Of a stretch of DNA of 50,579 nucleotides, positions 18,815-28,048 are shown piece by piece. The notes below the pieces were generated by a model, which saw only the letters and a list, made by a program, of their open reading frames with translations, did not search any database and was not told the DNA's origin. The translations under genes were made by a program, and so were the position numbers. Position 1 is the first letter of the stretch, and each line of letters begins with the position of its first letter. Origin of the DNA: Acetobacteraceae bacterium (GTDB lineage Bacteria; Pseudomonadota; Alphaproteobacteria; Acetobacterales; Acetobacteraceae); contig JARLIM010000011.1 of assembly GCA_031291725.1 (NCBI GenBank), positions 1 to 50,579 on the forward strand. The letters are read 5' to 3'.

Positions 18815-21779
18815 TTTGCCGCACTCCCTCGGGATCGACGAAACAGGGCGCCACCACGCGGCAGGCGACATTGGTGCCGGACAGCAGATCAACGCAGCGA
18901 ATGGTCTCGCCAATGCGGCCCTGGCCATAGGCCAGCAATGCCAACCCAATCGGACCGCCGAGCGTCGGCGACCACGTCGTGGAGGTGACATAGCCGTCAC
19001 CATGCCCGGAGATCGGCTTGCCACCGCTGAACAGCAAGGCTCCGGATTTCAACGGTGTCTGCCGGTCAAGCACCTCCAACCCGACGAGGCTGGGGCGGGC
19101 GAGATCTTCGAGCTTTGGACGCAGGCGCAACACCGCCCCGACAAACGGCTTGCGGCGACTGGCGAGGCGTTCGAGGGCGAGGTCTTTCAGCGTGGTGCGG
19201 CCATCCAACTCCCCCCCCGCCACATGGCCCTTTTCGATGCGCAGCGCGCCCATCGCCTCGGTGCCATAGGGTTTCGCCCCGGCATCGATCAGAATCTGCC
19301 ACACCTCTTGGGCAAAACCGGCCGGGATGTAGAGTTCATAGGCCAGTTCGCCGGAGTAGCTCATCCGATGCACGCGCACCGGCACATCGCCGATCTGCGT
19401 CTCGACAAATGCCATGTTCGGCAGCGCCTGGGCGGACAGATCGACGGTGCAGACCGTTTGCAGCAGGGCGCGTGATTTCGGACCGGCCACGGCGATCACG
19501 CCCCATTGGTCGCTGACCGATGTCACCTGCACCCGCATGGAGCGCCACGCGGTTTGCAGCAGGTGCTCCATCCTCGCCAAAACGGGGCCGGCATTGGCGG
19601 TGGTGGTGGAGGTGAGGAATTCCGTCTCGCCCAGGCGCGCGGTGGTGCCGTCATCGAAGACGAAACCATCATCGCGCAGCATCACGCCGTAGCGCAGCCG
19701 GCCGACTTTGAGGGAGGCGAACGCGTTGCAATACAGACGGTCGAGGAATTCGGCGGCGTCCGGCCCCTGCACGGCGATCTTGCCGAGGGTGGAGACATCG
19801 ACGATGCCGACATCCGCCCGCACATGAGCGGCCTCGCGCAGATAGGCGGCGCGAATATCCTCGCCCGATTGCGGATAATACCAGGCACGGGACCAGGCAC
19901 CGGCATCGATGAATCTGGCGCCATGCGCTTGGTGCCAATCCTGCATCGGGGAGCGGCGGGTGGGACGGAAATGCGGGCCGAGTTCGCGGCCGACGATGGC
20001 GCCGAAGGCAATCGGCGTGTAGGGCGGGCGGAACGTGGTGGTGCCAACATCACCCAATGTCGTGCCGCGCAATTCGGCAAGGCGGGAGAGGATGTGGACG
20101 TTGGAGGTCTTGCCCTGATCGGTCGCCATGCCGCCGGTGGTGTAACGCTTGGCATGTTCGACGGAGACATAGCCCTCGCGATGCGCCAGATCGATATCGC
20201 TGCGTTTGACGTCATGCTGCAGATCGACAAAGGCGGGCATCGCCGCGTCACCCGTCTGGGCCAGAATGGCCGATGGCATGAGCGCCTCGCGCCGCCACCC
20301 ATCGCTGGGCAGCGCGGGCGGGGCGAGTGTGCCGATGTTTTGCGCAATGCAAGCCGCCGCCCCTTGTGCAAAGCCGTTGGCAATGGCGGCGTGCAGCCCA
20401 TCCTCGCCCAATGCGGCACCGGCGCAGAACATCAGCGGCACGGCGGTGGTGTTGGGCAGAAAGGCCAGACGCTGCGGATCGTAGACCGGACGCCCGCCGC
20501 GCTGGCTCCACAGATGCAGCGTGGGCGTGAAGCCCGCGGAGGTGCCGAGCACATCGCAGCTCAAGACTGACGCAGCCCCCCGCGTTCGCCCAGTGACGGC
20601 ATCGAAGGTGGCAACGCTGACACCCCGAATCTGTCGTCGGCCATGCGCAGTGACGACGGCTGTGCCCGGCCGCACCGCAACCCCCGCCGCTTTCGCCTGA
20701 GCAAGCAGGGCCTCGGGGAGCGTGGGCCGCAGATCCAGCACCGTCACCCGCGCGCCGACGGATGCGAGTTCGCAAGCCGTGGCGTAGACGCTGTCATTGC
20801 CGGTGCACAGCACCACGCGCTGGCCGCACAGCACGCCGTAGCGGTTGAGGTAGCTGCGCAGGGCCGAGGCCAGCATCACGCCGGGCAGATCGTTGTTGCC
20901 AAACACCAGCGGCCGCTCGATCGCCCCGGTCGCCAGCACGGCATTGCGGGCACGCACCAGCCAGTAGCGTTGCCGGGGCTGGCCTTCAGGCGGGGTGGCG
21001 AGGTGATCGGAGACCCGTTCGATCAGGCCGTAGACTTCACCATCATAGGCCCCGAAGGCGGTGGTGCGCGTGAGGATGCGCAGATTGGGCAGTTGGTGGA
21101 GTTCATCGCTCACCGATTGCAGCCACGCATCCCCTGCCCCGCCCGCTGGCTGGTCGAGCAGCGAACCGCCGAGCGCGTTGTCCTGATCGACCAGGATGAC
21201 CCGCGCCCCGCTGCGCCCCGCCGCCAACGCCGCCGCCAAACCGGCCGGACCCGCGCCGATCACCAGCGTGTCGCAGAAGGCATTCACCTTCTCGTAGCTA
21301 TCTGGATCATCCAGCATCGGCGGCTGCGCTGTGGAGGCGGCTTTGCGGATGAAATGCTCGAAAAACATCCACGCCTTGGTGCCACGGCCGGGGCCGATGA
21401 AGGTCTTGTAGTAAAACCCCGCTGGCATAAAGCGCATGAACAGGCCCAGCAGCCCGCCAATATCGCGCCGCACCGAGGGCCAACCGCTTTGGCTGTGCGA
21501 CACTAAGCCGTCGAACGCCTCGATGCTGGTGGCACGGGTATTCGGCTCGCCGCGCGCGCCCTCGCGCAGATGCACCAGCGCGTTGGGCTCCTCCACGCCA
21601 GCCGAAAAGACGCCGCGCGGACGGTGATATTTGAAGCTGCGATTGACGATGCGCACCCCATGGGCGAGCAGGGCCGAGGCCAGCGTGTCGCCCTGATAGG
21701 CGGCCAGCTTGATGCCATCAAAATGCAATGTGATCGGTCGCGCACGGTCGATGCGGCCGCCGGTGGAAAGGCGCGTCAT
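18807..21779 (-). CDS. soxA: Sarcosine oxidase alpha-subunit-like protein
   Basis: The 990-residue product is the normal length for the large subunit. It has an N-terminal ferredoxin-like domain (1-100, with the GDTLASALLA and YHRPRGVFSAG motifs) and an NAD-binding Rossmann domain with GAGPAG at 175-180. The C-terminal half (about 610-985) is a GcvT-like, tetrahydrofolate-binding domain including SYSGELAYELYIP and EKGHVAGGELDGRTT. In known enzymes the amine is oxidised on the beta subunit and the one-carbon unit is transferred to THF here as 5,10-methylene-THF. Substrate may be an N-methyl compound other than sarcosine. Confidence 0.92.
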   Translation of the reverse strand: MTRLSTGGRIDRARPITLHFDGIKLAAYQGDTLASALLAHGVRIVNRSFKYHRPRGVFSAGVEEPNALVHLREGARGEPNTRATSIEAFDGLVSHSQSGWPSVRRDIGGLLGLFMRFMPAGFYYKTFIGPGRGTKAWMFFEHFIRKAASTAQPPMLDDPDSYEKVNAFCDTLVIGAGPAGLAAALAAGRSGARVILVDQDNALGGSLLDQPAGGAGDAWLQSVSDELHQLPNLRILTRTTAFGAYDGEVYGLIERVSDHLATPPEGQPRQRYWLVRARNAVLATGAIERPLVFGNNDLPGVMLASALRSYLNRYGVLCGQRVVLCTGNDSVYATACELASVGARVTVLDLRPTLPEALLAQAKAAGVAVRPGTAVVTAHGRRQIRGVSVATFDAVTGRTRGAASVLSCDVLGTSAGFTPTLHLWSQRGGRPVYDPQRLAFLPNTTAVPLMFCAGAALGEDGLHAAIANGFAQGAAACIAQNIGTLAPPALPSDGWRREALMPSAILAQTGDAAMPAFVDLQHDVKRSDIDLAHREGYVSVEHAKRYTTGGMATDQGKTSNVHILSRLAELRGTTLGDVGTTTFRPPYTPIAFGAIVGRELGPHFRPTRRSPMQDWHQAHGARFIDAGAWSRAWYYPQSGEDIRAAYLREAAHVRADVGIVDVSTLGKIAVQGPDAAEFLDRLYCNAFASLKVGRLRYGVMLRDDGFVFDDGTTARLGETEFLTSTTTANAGPVLARMEHLLQTAWRSMRVQVTSVSDQWGVIAVAGPKSRALLQTVCTVDLSAQALPNMAFVETQIGDVPVRVHRMSYSGELAYELYIPAGFAQEVWQILIDAGAKPYGTEAMGALRIEKGHVAGGELDGRTTLKDLALERLASRRKPFVGAVLRLRPKLEDLARPSLVGLEVLDRQTPLKSGALLFSGGKPISGHGDGYVTSTTWSPTLGGPIGLALLAYGQGRIGETIRCVDLLSGTNVACRVVAPCFVDPEGVRQNG

Positions 21780-22042
21780 GGCCGGCTCTCCCGCGCCAGA
21801 GCGACCAGGCCGATGGCGTGGGTGAGCGTGTCGCGCTCCACCACCAGCCATTGCCGACAGCCCTGCACATGGTGCCAATATTCCCGATGCGCGCCACGCG
21901 GGTTGTCACGCAGGAAGACGTAATCATGCCAGTGATCGGCATTGGTATCGTCATGCGCCGGACGCACCAGCGTGGCATCGCCGCCATAGGTGAATTCGGT
22001 CTCGTCCCGCAGACCGCAGACCGGACAGCTGAATCTGAGCAT
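21776..22042 (-). CDS. soxD: Sarcosine oxidase delta-subunit-like protein
   Basis: The 88-residue zinc-binding subunit has C6 and C9 in CPVCG and C62 in GCRQW, plus histidines at 57-58 that could complete the site, as in the known delta subunit (three Cys and one His). The other family marks are EYWHHVQGCRQW and the Thr-His-Ala-Ile near the C-terminus. GGAGG lies just before the ATG at 22042. Its stop overlaps the soxA start by 4 bases, and it follows soxB by 11 bases. Confidence 0.93.
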   Translation of the reverse strand: MLRFSCPVCGLRDETEFTYGGDATLVRPAHDDTNADHWHDYVFLRDNPRGAHREYWHHVQGCRQWLVVERDTLTHAIGLVALARESRP

Positions 22043-22053
22043 TGCCTGCCTCC

Positions 22054-23310
22054 TCAGTGCGCGTTCGGGGTGGGGCCTGCGCCCTTTTCGTCGATCTGGT
22101 AGCCGTGGCGGAAACGGTCGAGGGTGAACTCGGCATTGTCCGGGTGCGGCTCGTCTTTCGCCAGCGTCCAGGCATAGCACCAGCCGGAGGCGGGCGTTGC
22201 CTTGAAGCCGCCATAGCACCAGCCACCATTGATATAGAGGCCGTCGATTGGCGTGCGGCTGATGAAGGGCGAGCCGTCCATCGACATGTCCATCACGCCC
22301 CCCCATTGCCGCACCACGCGCAACCGTGACAGCGACGGGATGAGCGCCACGGCGGAGCCGAGCGTGTGTTCGACAATCGGCAGACCGCCGCGTTGGGCGT
22401 AGGTGTTGTAGCCGTCGATATCGCCGCCGAGCACCAGCCCGCCCTTGTCTGACTGGCTGATGTAGAAATGCGCGGCACCATACGAGATCACGGTGTCGAT
22501 CATCGGCGCGAGCGGTTCGGAGACGTAAGCCTGCAAGACATGGCTTTCGATGGGAAGCCGCAGCCCGGCCCTGGCGGCGAGATGGCCAGAGTGGCCAGCC
22601 ACCGCAAGCCCCACCTTGCCCGCCCGGATCGGCCCGCGCGATGTCTCCACCCCCACAACTGCACCGTTCTCCCGCAGAAATCCGGTGACTTCGCATTGCT
22701 GGATGATATCCACCCCCAACCGATCGGCGGCCCGCGCGAAGCCCCAGGCCACCGCATCGTGGCGCGCCGTGCCGGCGCGGGCTTGAAACACCGCGCCCAG
22801 GATGGGGAAACGGGCGCGCTCGGAATAGTCGATATACGGCAGGCGACGCATCACCTCGGCTCGGTCGAGCATCTCCGCATCTATGCCGTTCGCCCGCATG
22901 ATGTTGCCGCGTCTGCGGGCGGCATCGAGGCTGGCGGGGGAATGGCAGAGATTGAACTGCCCGCGCTGGGAGAACATCACGTTGAAGTTCAGATCCTGGC
23001 TCAACTGCTCCCACAGGCGCACCGAGCGTTCATAGAACATCGTGTTGCCGGGCATCATGTAGTTCGAGCGCACGATGGTGGTGTTGCGCCCGGTGTTGCC
23101 GCCGCCGAGCCATCCCTTTTCGATCACCGCCACGTTGCGGATGCCGTGCTCCTTGGCGAGATAGTAGGCCGTCGCCAACCCATGCCCGCCACCACCGACG
23201 ATGATGACATCGTAAGCCGGTTTCGGCACGGGATCGCGCCAAGCGCGGGACCAAGAGCGATGCCCACCAAGGGCTTTGGCAGCGAGCGAGAAAACCGAGT
23301 AGCGCGCCAT
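22054..23310 (-). CDS. soxB: Sarcosine oxidase beta-subunit-like protein
   Basis: The 418-residue FAD/FMN-binding catalytic subunit has the FAD motif GGGGHG at 39-44. A His in GTARHDAVAWG (H184) corresponds in position to the covalent FMN-binding His of heterotetrameric sarcosine oxidase. It oxidises the N-methyl (or related) amine. The start MARYSVFSL at 23310 matches family starts; an ATG 12 bases upstream is possible. It is the first gene of the minus-strand block and faces the RpiR regulator across a 99-base promoter region. Confidence 0.92.
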   Translation of the reverse strand: MARYSVFSLAAKALGGHRSWSRAWRDPVPKPAYDVIIVGGGGHGLATAYYLAKEHGIRNVAVIEKGWLGGGNTGRNTTIVRSNYMMPGNTMFYERSVRLWEQLSQDLNFNVMFSQRGQFNLCHSPASLDAARRRGNIMRANGIDAEMLDRAEVMRRLPYIDYSERARFPILGAVFQARAGTARHDAVAWGFARAADRLGVDIIQQCEVTGFLRENGAVVGVETSRGPIRAGKVGLAVAGHSGHLAARAGLRLPIESHVLQAYVSEPLAPMIDTVISYGAAHFYISQSDKGGLVLGGDIDGYNTYAQRGGLPIVEHTLGSAVALIPSLSRLRVVRQWGGVMDMSMDGSPFISRTPIDGLYINGGWCYGGFKATPASGWCYAWTLAKDEPHPDNAEFTLDRFRHGYQIDEKGAGPTPNAH

Positions 23311-23409
23311 TGGGACCGCCATCGTTGTATCATTTGCGTTAAATGATAGTAGAATATAACACTTGGAATATCGTCAAGCCCTGATTTGCCCCTCGCGCAC
23401 GGAGACGAC
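23311..23409. promoter_or_regulatory. Divergent soxB/rpiR promoter region with operator-like palindrome
   Basis: ATCATTT (23329-23335) and AAATGAT (23341-23347) form a perfect 7-base inverted repeat with a 5-base spacer, a plausible site for a dimeric RpiR regulator. On the plus strand TATAAC (23355-23360) is a good -10 for rpiR, with a weak TTGCGT 15 bases upstream. On the minus strand TTGACG (complement of 23372-23377) is a good -35 for soxB; its -10 is less clear. The palindrome overlaps the rpiR -35 and the predicted soxB start region, so one bound protein could control both directions. Regulation is inferred. Confidence 0.55.
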
Positions 23410-24267
23410 ATGGACGCGGTTTTGCGACGGATGAAAGCAACGCTGGCCGAGTTGCCCCCGCATGTACGACGGGCGGCCGGATTCATTCTCGACCAGCCCC
23501 AGGCGGTTGCGGTGAATTCGATGCGTGGGCTGGCCGGGCAGATCGGTGTCACGCCACCGACGATGCTGCGTCTGGCGCGGCGGGTGGGATTTGACGATTA
23601 CGATAGTTTCCGCGCGGTGTTCCAAAGCGCCGTCACCGGGGGACGTTTCCGCCGCAAAGCCGCTTCGTTGCAGCGCCTGGGCGAACAGGGGGGCGATGCC
23701 GGGGTGATGGCGAGCATGGCCGACGCTGCGGGGGGAAATCTGGCGGTGTCGTTCGCGGCCAGCAGCCTGGACGATTTGGTACGTGCCGCGACTGTGCTGC
23801 GCACATCACGCCAAGCCTATGCGCTTGGCGGCGGGGCACTGCATGCGATGGCGCAGTATCTGCAATATCTCGCCCGCGCCATTCTTCCGCAATTGCGCGT
23901 GCCGCCCGCCAATGGCAACGCGGTGGTCGAAGGGCTTGTTGGCATCGGGGCGGGCGACGCGGTGGTGATCCTCTCCGTTGCCCCCTATGCCAAGCAGGCG
24001 CTGCGGGCGGCGGAATTTGCGCGGGCCAATGGGGCAACGGTGATCGCCATCACCGACAGTCTCGGCGCCATGCTGGCCACGTCCAGCGATGTCGTGCTGA
24101 CATCCGGCTGCAGCAGCCCGCAATTTTACCCGTCGATGATCGGGGTGGTGGCGGTGATCGAAACCCTGGTGGCGCTGGTGATCTCCAACGGCGATGCAGC
24201 CACGCTGTCACGCCTGGAGACGATTGACCGCCTGCGCAGTGAGGATGGCGGCTATATCGATGGCTGA
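23410..24267 (+). CDS. MurR/RpiR-family transcriptional regulator
   Basis: The 285-residue regulator has an N-terminal helix-turn-helix (about 1-75; SMRGLAGQIGVTPPTMLRLA then RRVGFDDYDSF, typical of RpiR) and a C-terminal SIS sugar/phosphosugar-binding domain (about 115-260), including VVILSVAPYAKQ. The ATG at 23410 has GGAG upstream; an in-frame TTG 24 bases earlier is less likely. It is divergent from the sox block and probably senses a pathway intermediate. Its 3' end overlaps the convergent histidine kinase gene by 16 bases. Confidence 0.93.
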   Translation: MDAVLRRMKATLAELPPHVRRAAGFILDQPQAVAVNSMRGLAGQIGVTPPTMLRLARRVGFDDYDSFRAVFQSAVTGGRFRRKAASLQRLGEQGGDAGVMASMADAAGGNLAVSFAASSLDDLVRAATVLRTSRQAYALGGGALHAMAQYLQYLARAILPQLRVPPANGNAVVEGLVGIGAGDAVVILSVAPYAKQALRAAEFARANGATVIAITDSLGAMLATSSDVVLTSGCSSPQFYPSMIGVVAVIETLVALVISNGDAATLSRLETIDRLRSEDGGYIDG

Positions 24268-26750
24268 CTTGAACTGGCGACAACTTGCCCGGCCACGCAC
24301 ATCTCGGCGGGCATGTCGATCTCAAAGACCGCGCCGCCATGTTGGTTATATGCGCTGATTTGCCCACCAAGATCGCGCATCGACGTGGCGCAGAAGGACA
24401 GTCCGAGTCCGGTTCCCTTGTCGGCGGCCTTGGTGGTGAAAAAAGGCGTGAAGATACGATCGATGACGTCGGCTGGAATGCCTCCGGCGTGATCGGCCAC
24501 GCGCACCACGCAGCCATCCCCCCGCGCCTCCGCCGACACCCAAATCTGCGGCGGCGCGGCGCTGGAGTAGGTTGCACGACGTTCGGCATAGGCATCGCAG
24601 GCATTGACGAGCAAATTCATCAGAACCTGTTCCAACACCGCCCGAACGCTGAAAATCTCCGGCACATCCGGCGCCACACACACCAAGGCGACAACACCGG
24701 TGCTGGTCAGCCGCCCTTGCGCCAGAATGATGCCGGTCTCGATCAGTTCGACAATGGGCAGAACCTCGCGATTGGCCAATTCCATTCGGCCAAAGCCACG
24801 GATATGGCTGATAATTTTCCCCACCCGCACCGCCTGCGTCTCGATCCGCCGCAGCTTGATGGCAATCCGTTCGCCATCGCCGGTCAACGATGCCAACTCA
24901 CGCAGCGCGTTTGAGGCGGCCATCGAAATCACCGCAAGCGGCTGATTGACCTCATGCGCAATGCCGGCGCAGACCTCGCCAATCACGGCAAGACGCTCGG
25001 TTTGCTGTTGAATTTGGCGCAGTTGATGCTCGGCGGTGATGTCGGTGAGCAGATGCAGCAATTCGACATCTTCCGCCGTCTCACGCAACCGCGTGCTTTG
25101 CAGGCGCAACCACTGCACGTCTTCGCCCTCGGCCTGATAGCGCAGTTCGGCCACCGCATGGCCTTCGATGCTGCATATCTCGCGCGTATGTTGCAGACGC
25201 GCGAGGCTATCTTCATCCAAATTGGCGATCAGAAAGTCCTGGTAACTGCTTTTGGCCAAATCCAGACTGCCGAAAGCGGACGGACTGCCGACCATGACGC
25301 GCAACGTCATCGGAGCATCGCCGCGAAAGCTGTCCCGGAAGAGAATGCCCCGGCTTTCGCGCAGCATGACGTTGATGTTCTCGTGCGCTTGCACCAGCGA
25401 TGCCTCTGCCATTTTGCGGGCAGTGACGTCGCGGGTGACGCTGATATAGCGACGGCTTTTATTGTCTTGGCGATCATCGAGATTGAACCCAACGATCTCA
25501 GTCTCCCACCATCCGACAGACCCATCGGCCAGACGCATGCGCCAGATCAGCCGCTGAGATTGCGAGCTGCGTTTGAGCGATTCGATTGTTTGGACCACGA
25601 GTTGCTCATCCTCAGGCATCACGCGCTCCCCAAAGCGGTGCCCGAGCATATTGGTAAACGCCGTGCCGTGCGCACGCACGACCACCTGATTGACGTAGAG
25701 AAATCTCAACTCATGATCGAGAATGGCAATCGCATCAGTTGCTAGATCGGCAAACTCTTGCATGAATAAATGGCGCTCTGAGGCTACAAAATTACGCATT
25801 CCTTCAATATTCATCAAGCGCGCTCGTTTCGTGGCGATGATAATAGCCACTGCTGCGATATACCACGCGATATTCAACGCGATAGTCATTCCACATATCA
25901 ATATTGACGTTGCATGAACGCCTTGCATGACTTCTTTTTTATCGAGCCCGACTGCGACAAAAACATTGGTATTTGGAACGTGTTCTCGCGTGTAAATGCG
26001 CGGCACGCCATCGAACAGCGACACATCCTGGAAATGCGCCGAACGCCGCAAGAGCGCATCCCGCGTGGTTGCGCTGGCCAAACCGTCGCCCCGATCGATG
26101 GGAAGCGGCAGGCTGCGCATCAACACTTGCCCGTCATCTCGCATGGCCATCAACACCCCACGCCCGTCAATGCCGAGGGTTTTTGCCAAGCGCGTCAATA
26201 TCGTCACATCCACCGAGACAACCACGACGGCCTGCAATGCCCGGTTCTGCCCACGCACGGCATAGGACATCTGCACTGTCCATTGATGCGTCAGGTGTCC
26301 CCTGGTGGGGCTGCTGATAAAGCTGTCGCGGCCATCAACGGCGATGGCTTTGAAAAACTCTGTGTCCGATAAATCAACCGGCAAGGCGGACATCGGAAGC
26401 AAGGACCAAAGCTTCTGGCCATCGGCACCAACAGCGGCGACCTGCGACACCTCCGGCCCGGCCTCTGTCATCATTTGACGCAGCAACGCCATCGTCACAT
26501 CGGTCGGAGTGCGGTCGAGCGTTTGCTGAGAAATGACCGCGCCGATCCGTTGCAGTGCGCCGATTTGAGTTTGTTGCGCCTGCCAATCGGCCGCCAATAG
26601 CTGCGTGATGCCCTGTGCCTCATTGAACGCCTTATCGATGGCGTCGCCCTCGATGCGCCGTACATAACTGCCAGCCACAAACCACGATAGAAATGAAGAA
26701 ATAATAACTACAAATACAAATATTGTATTTGTATTGATGATTTTTCCCAT
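24252..26750 (-). CDS. Membrane-bound sensor histidine kinase with PAS domains
   Basis: The product is 832 residues. Transmembrane helices at about 8-27 and 287-308 bracket a periplasmic sensor of Cache type. A PAS domain (about 340-460) follows with a VTRDVTARKMAE linker, then a second PAS-like region (about 460-590). HisKA carries phospho-accepting H599 in GIAHEVNQPL. The HATPase has the N box (EQVLMNLLVNACDA), DHAGGIP and GTGLGLS at 783-789. AHEVNQPL is typical of FixL/DctB-type kinases. It lies 104 bases after the HD-GYP response regulator gene and is its likely partner. The stimulus is unknown. Confidence 0.92.
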   Translation of the reverse strand: MGKIINTNTIFVFVVIISSFLSWFVAGSYVRRIEGDAIDKAFNEAQGITQLLAADWQAQQTQIGALQRIGAVISQQTLDRTPTDVTMALLRQMMTEAGPEVSQVAAVGADGQKLWSLLPMSALPVDLSDTEFFKAIAVDGRDSFISSPTRGHLTHQWTVQMSYAVRGQNRALQAVVVVSVDVTILTRLAKTLGIDGRGVLMAMRDDGQVLMRSLPLPIDRGDGLASATTRDALLRRSAHFQDVSLFDGVPRIYTREHVPNTNVFVAVGLDKKEVMQGVHATSILICGMTIALNIAWYIAAVAIIIATKRARLMNIEGMRNFVASERHLFMQEFADLATDAIAILDHELRFLYVNQVVVRAHGTAFTNMLGHRFGERVMPEDEQLVVQTIESLKRSSQSQRLIWRMRLADGSVGWWETEIVGFNLDDRQDNKSRRYISVTRDVTARKMAEASLVQAHENINVMLRESRGILFRDSFRGDAPMTLRVMVGSPSAFGSLDLAKSSYQDFLIANLDEDSLARLQHTREICSIEGHAVAELRYQAEGEDVQWLRLQSTRLRETAEDVELLHLLTDITAEHQLRQIQQQTERLAVIGEVCAGIAHEVNQPLAVISMAASNALRELASLTGDGERIAIKLRRIETQAVRVGKIISHIRGFGRMELANREVLPIVELIETGIILAQGRLTSTGVVALVCVAPDVPEIFSVRAVLEQVLMNLLVNACDAYAERRATYSSAAPPQIWVSAEARGDGCVVRVADHAGGIPADVIDRIFTPFFTTKAADKGTGLGLSFCATSMRDLGGQISAYNQHGGAVFEIDMPAEMCVAGQVVASSSQPSI

Positions 26751-26854
26751 ACGACGAACATATTTCTCAATTTTAACCGAAATTTATGATGTATCATTTT
26801 TATTTATTATAACAAGCTGTTTTTATGCACACATTTATTATTCACAAAAATATA
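26751..26854. other. AT-rich gap between response regulator and kinase genes
   Basis: These 104 bases are markedly AT-rich compared with flanking genes. They may hold a kinase promoter; no clear hairpin terminator or gene was seen. Confidence 0.4.
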
Positions 26855-28048
26855 TCACGTTTTGGCGTCTGATTCCGACATCTGGGTTTCTGGCTTCAGG
26901 CGCATGGCGATTTCGGCGAAGGCGTCACGATGGGCCAGGAATGCGTCAACCAAGTCTGGATCGAAATGCGTCCCCCGCCCGGCGGCGATGATGTCAGTGG
27001 CCTGATCCAGCGGCAGCGCCAACTTATATGGGCGTTCGGAGGAGAGGGCATCGAACACATCCGCCAACGCCATCAGCCGACCAGGCAGCGGAATGGCATC
27101 GCCCGCCAACCCGCCAGGGTAGCCAGAACCATTCCATTTCTCGTGATGCGACACCGCGATTTGGCGGGCGACGTCCAGGAAGGCCATCGAATCATCGCCA
27201 CTTTCCGGATGGTCGCGGCTGACCCGCTGCAGGGCAGCCGAGATGGCCTGTGCGCCGATGGTGGTGTGGGTTTTCATGATGGTGAATTCTTCGGGCGTCA
27301 GCGGTCCTGGCTTGAGCAGGATGGAATCCGGAATGCCAACCTTGCCAATATCGTGCAGCGGCACCGCTTTGACGATCAAATCGCAATACCGGTCATCGGC
27401 CAATTCCGCCGCGAAACGCGGATTTTGGCGAATAAGCCGCATCAACAACCCAGCATATTCTTGCGTACGCCGAATGTGGTTGCCGGTTTCGACGTCGCGA
27501 ATTTCGACGAGGTAGGAGAGCACATGCAATGTGACATCCTGCACCGCCGCTTTATCAGACACGCCCCGCTGCAGTCGGCGTTCCAAATCGTCGTTGCGGG
27601 ATGCCAAAGTCATCGCCGCCACCCCCTCCATCGCGCGCGCGCGACGGGTCATCGCGGATTTGTGCGCCTGATGGACGGCGTTGAGCAATTCGCTCAACTT
27701 TGCCGGTTTATTGATGAAGTCGAACACATGCGCGCGCAGCGCATTGAGGGCGAGGCCGAAATTGCCATGCCCGGTCATCACCACCAATTCGATGGCCGAT
27801 GCCTCCGTCATGGAATCACGAATATACTCCGCCAGCGCCAATCCATCACGCCCCGGCATCCGGATATCGGTCAGGACGACGGTGACCGATCCCGCCGGAA
27901 GCGAACCCAGCGCCTCGATGGCGGCATCGACATTCATCGCAGTCGTGGCAACAATACCTACGCTTGCAAAATATTCAGAAATTTCATCAATTATTTCTAT
28001 TTCATCATCAACGATAAGAATATTTATTGTTTCGTTTTTATCCGTCAT
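26855..28048 (-). CDS. Response regulator with HD-GYP phosphodiesterase domain
   Basis: The 397-residue product has a receiver domain at 1-125 with acidic pocket D14/D15, phospho-acceptor D61 in LTDIRMPGRDG and K114. A helical linker leads to an HD-GYP domain at about 170-380 with HD at 232-233 (LHDIGKVGIPD), the HHEKWNGSGYPGG motif and GYP at 309-311. HD-GYP domains hydrolyse cyclic di-GMP, so the kinase upstream in signalling probably adjusts this second messenger, which commonly controls pili and motility. The start at 28048 is preceded by GGGAGGGAGG. Confidence 0.94.
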   Translation of the reverse strand: MTDKNETINILIVDDEIEIIDEISEYFASVGIVATTAMNVDAAIEALGSLPAGSVTVVLTDIRMPGRDGLALAEYIRDSMTEASAIELVVMTGHGNFGLALNALRAHVFDFINKPAKLSELLNAVHQAHKSAMTRRARAMEGVAAMTLASRNDDLERRLQRGVSDKAAVQDVTLHVLSYLVEIRDVETGNHIRRTQEYAGLLMRLIRQNPRFAAELADDRYCDLIVKAVPLHDIGKVGIPDSILLKPGPLTPEEFTIMKTHTTIGAQAISAALQRVSRDHPESGDDSMAFLDVARQIAVSHHEKWNGSGYPGGLAGDAIPLPGRLMALADVFDALSSERPYKLALPLDQATDIIAAGRGTHFDPDLVDAFLAHRDAFAEIAMRLKPETQMSESDAKT

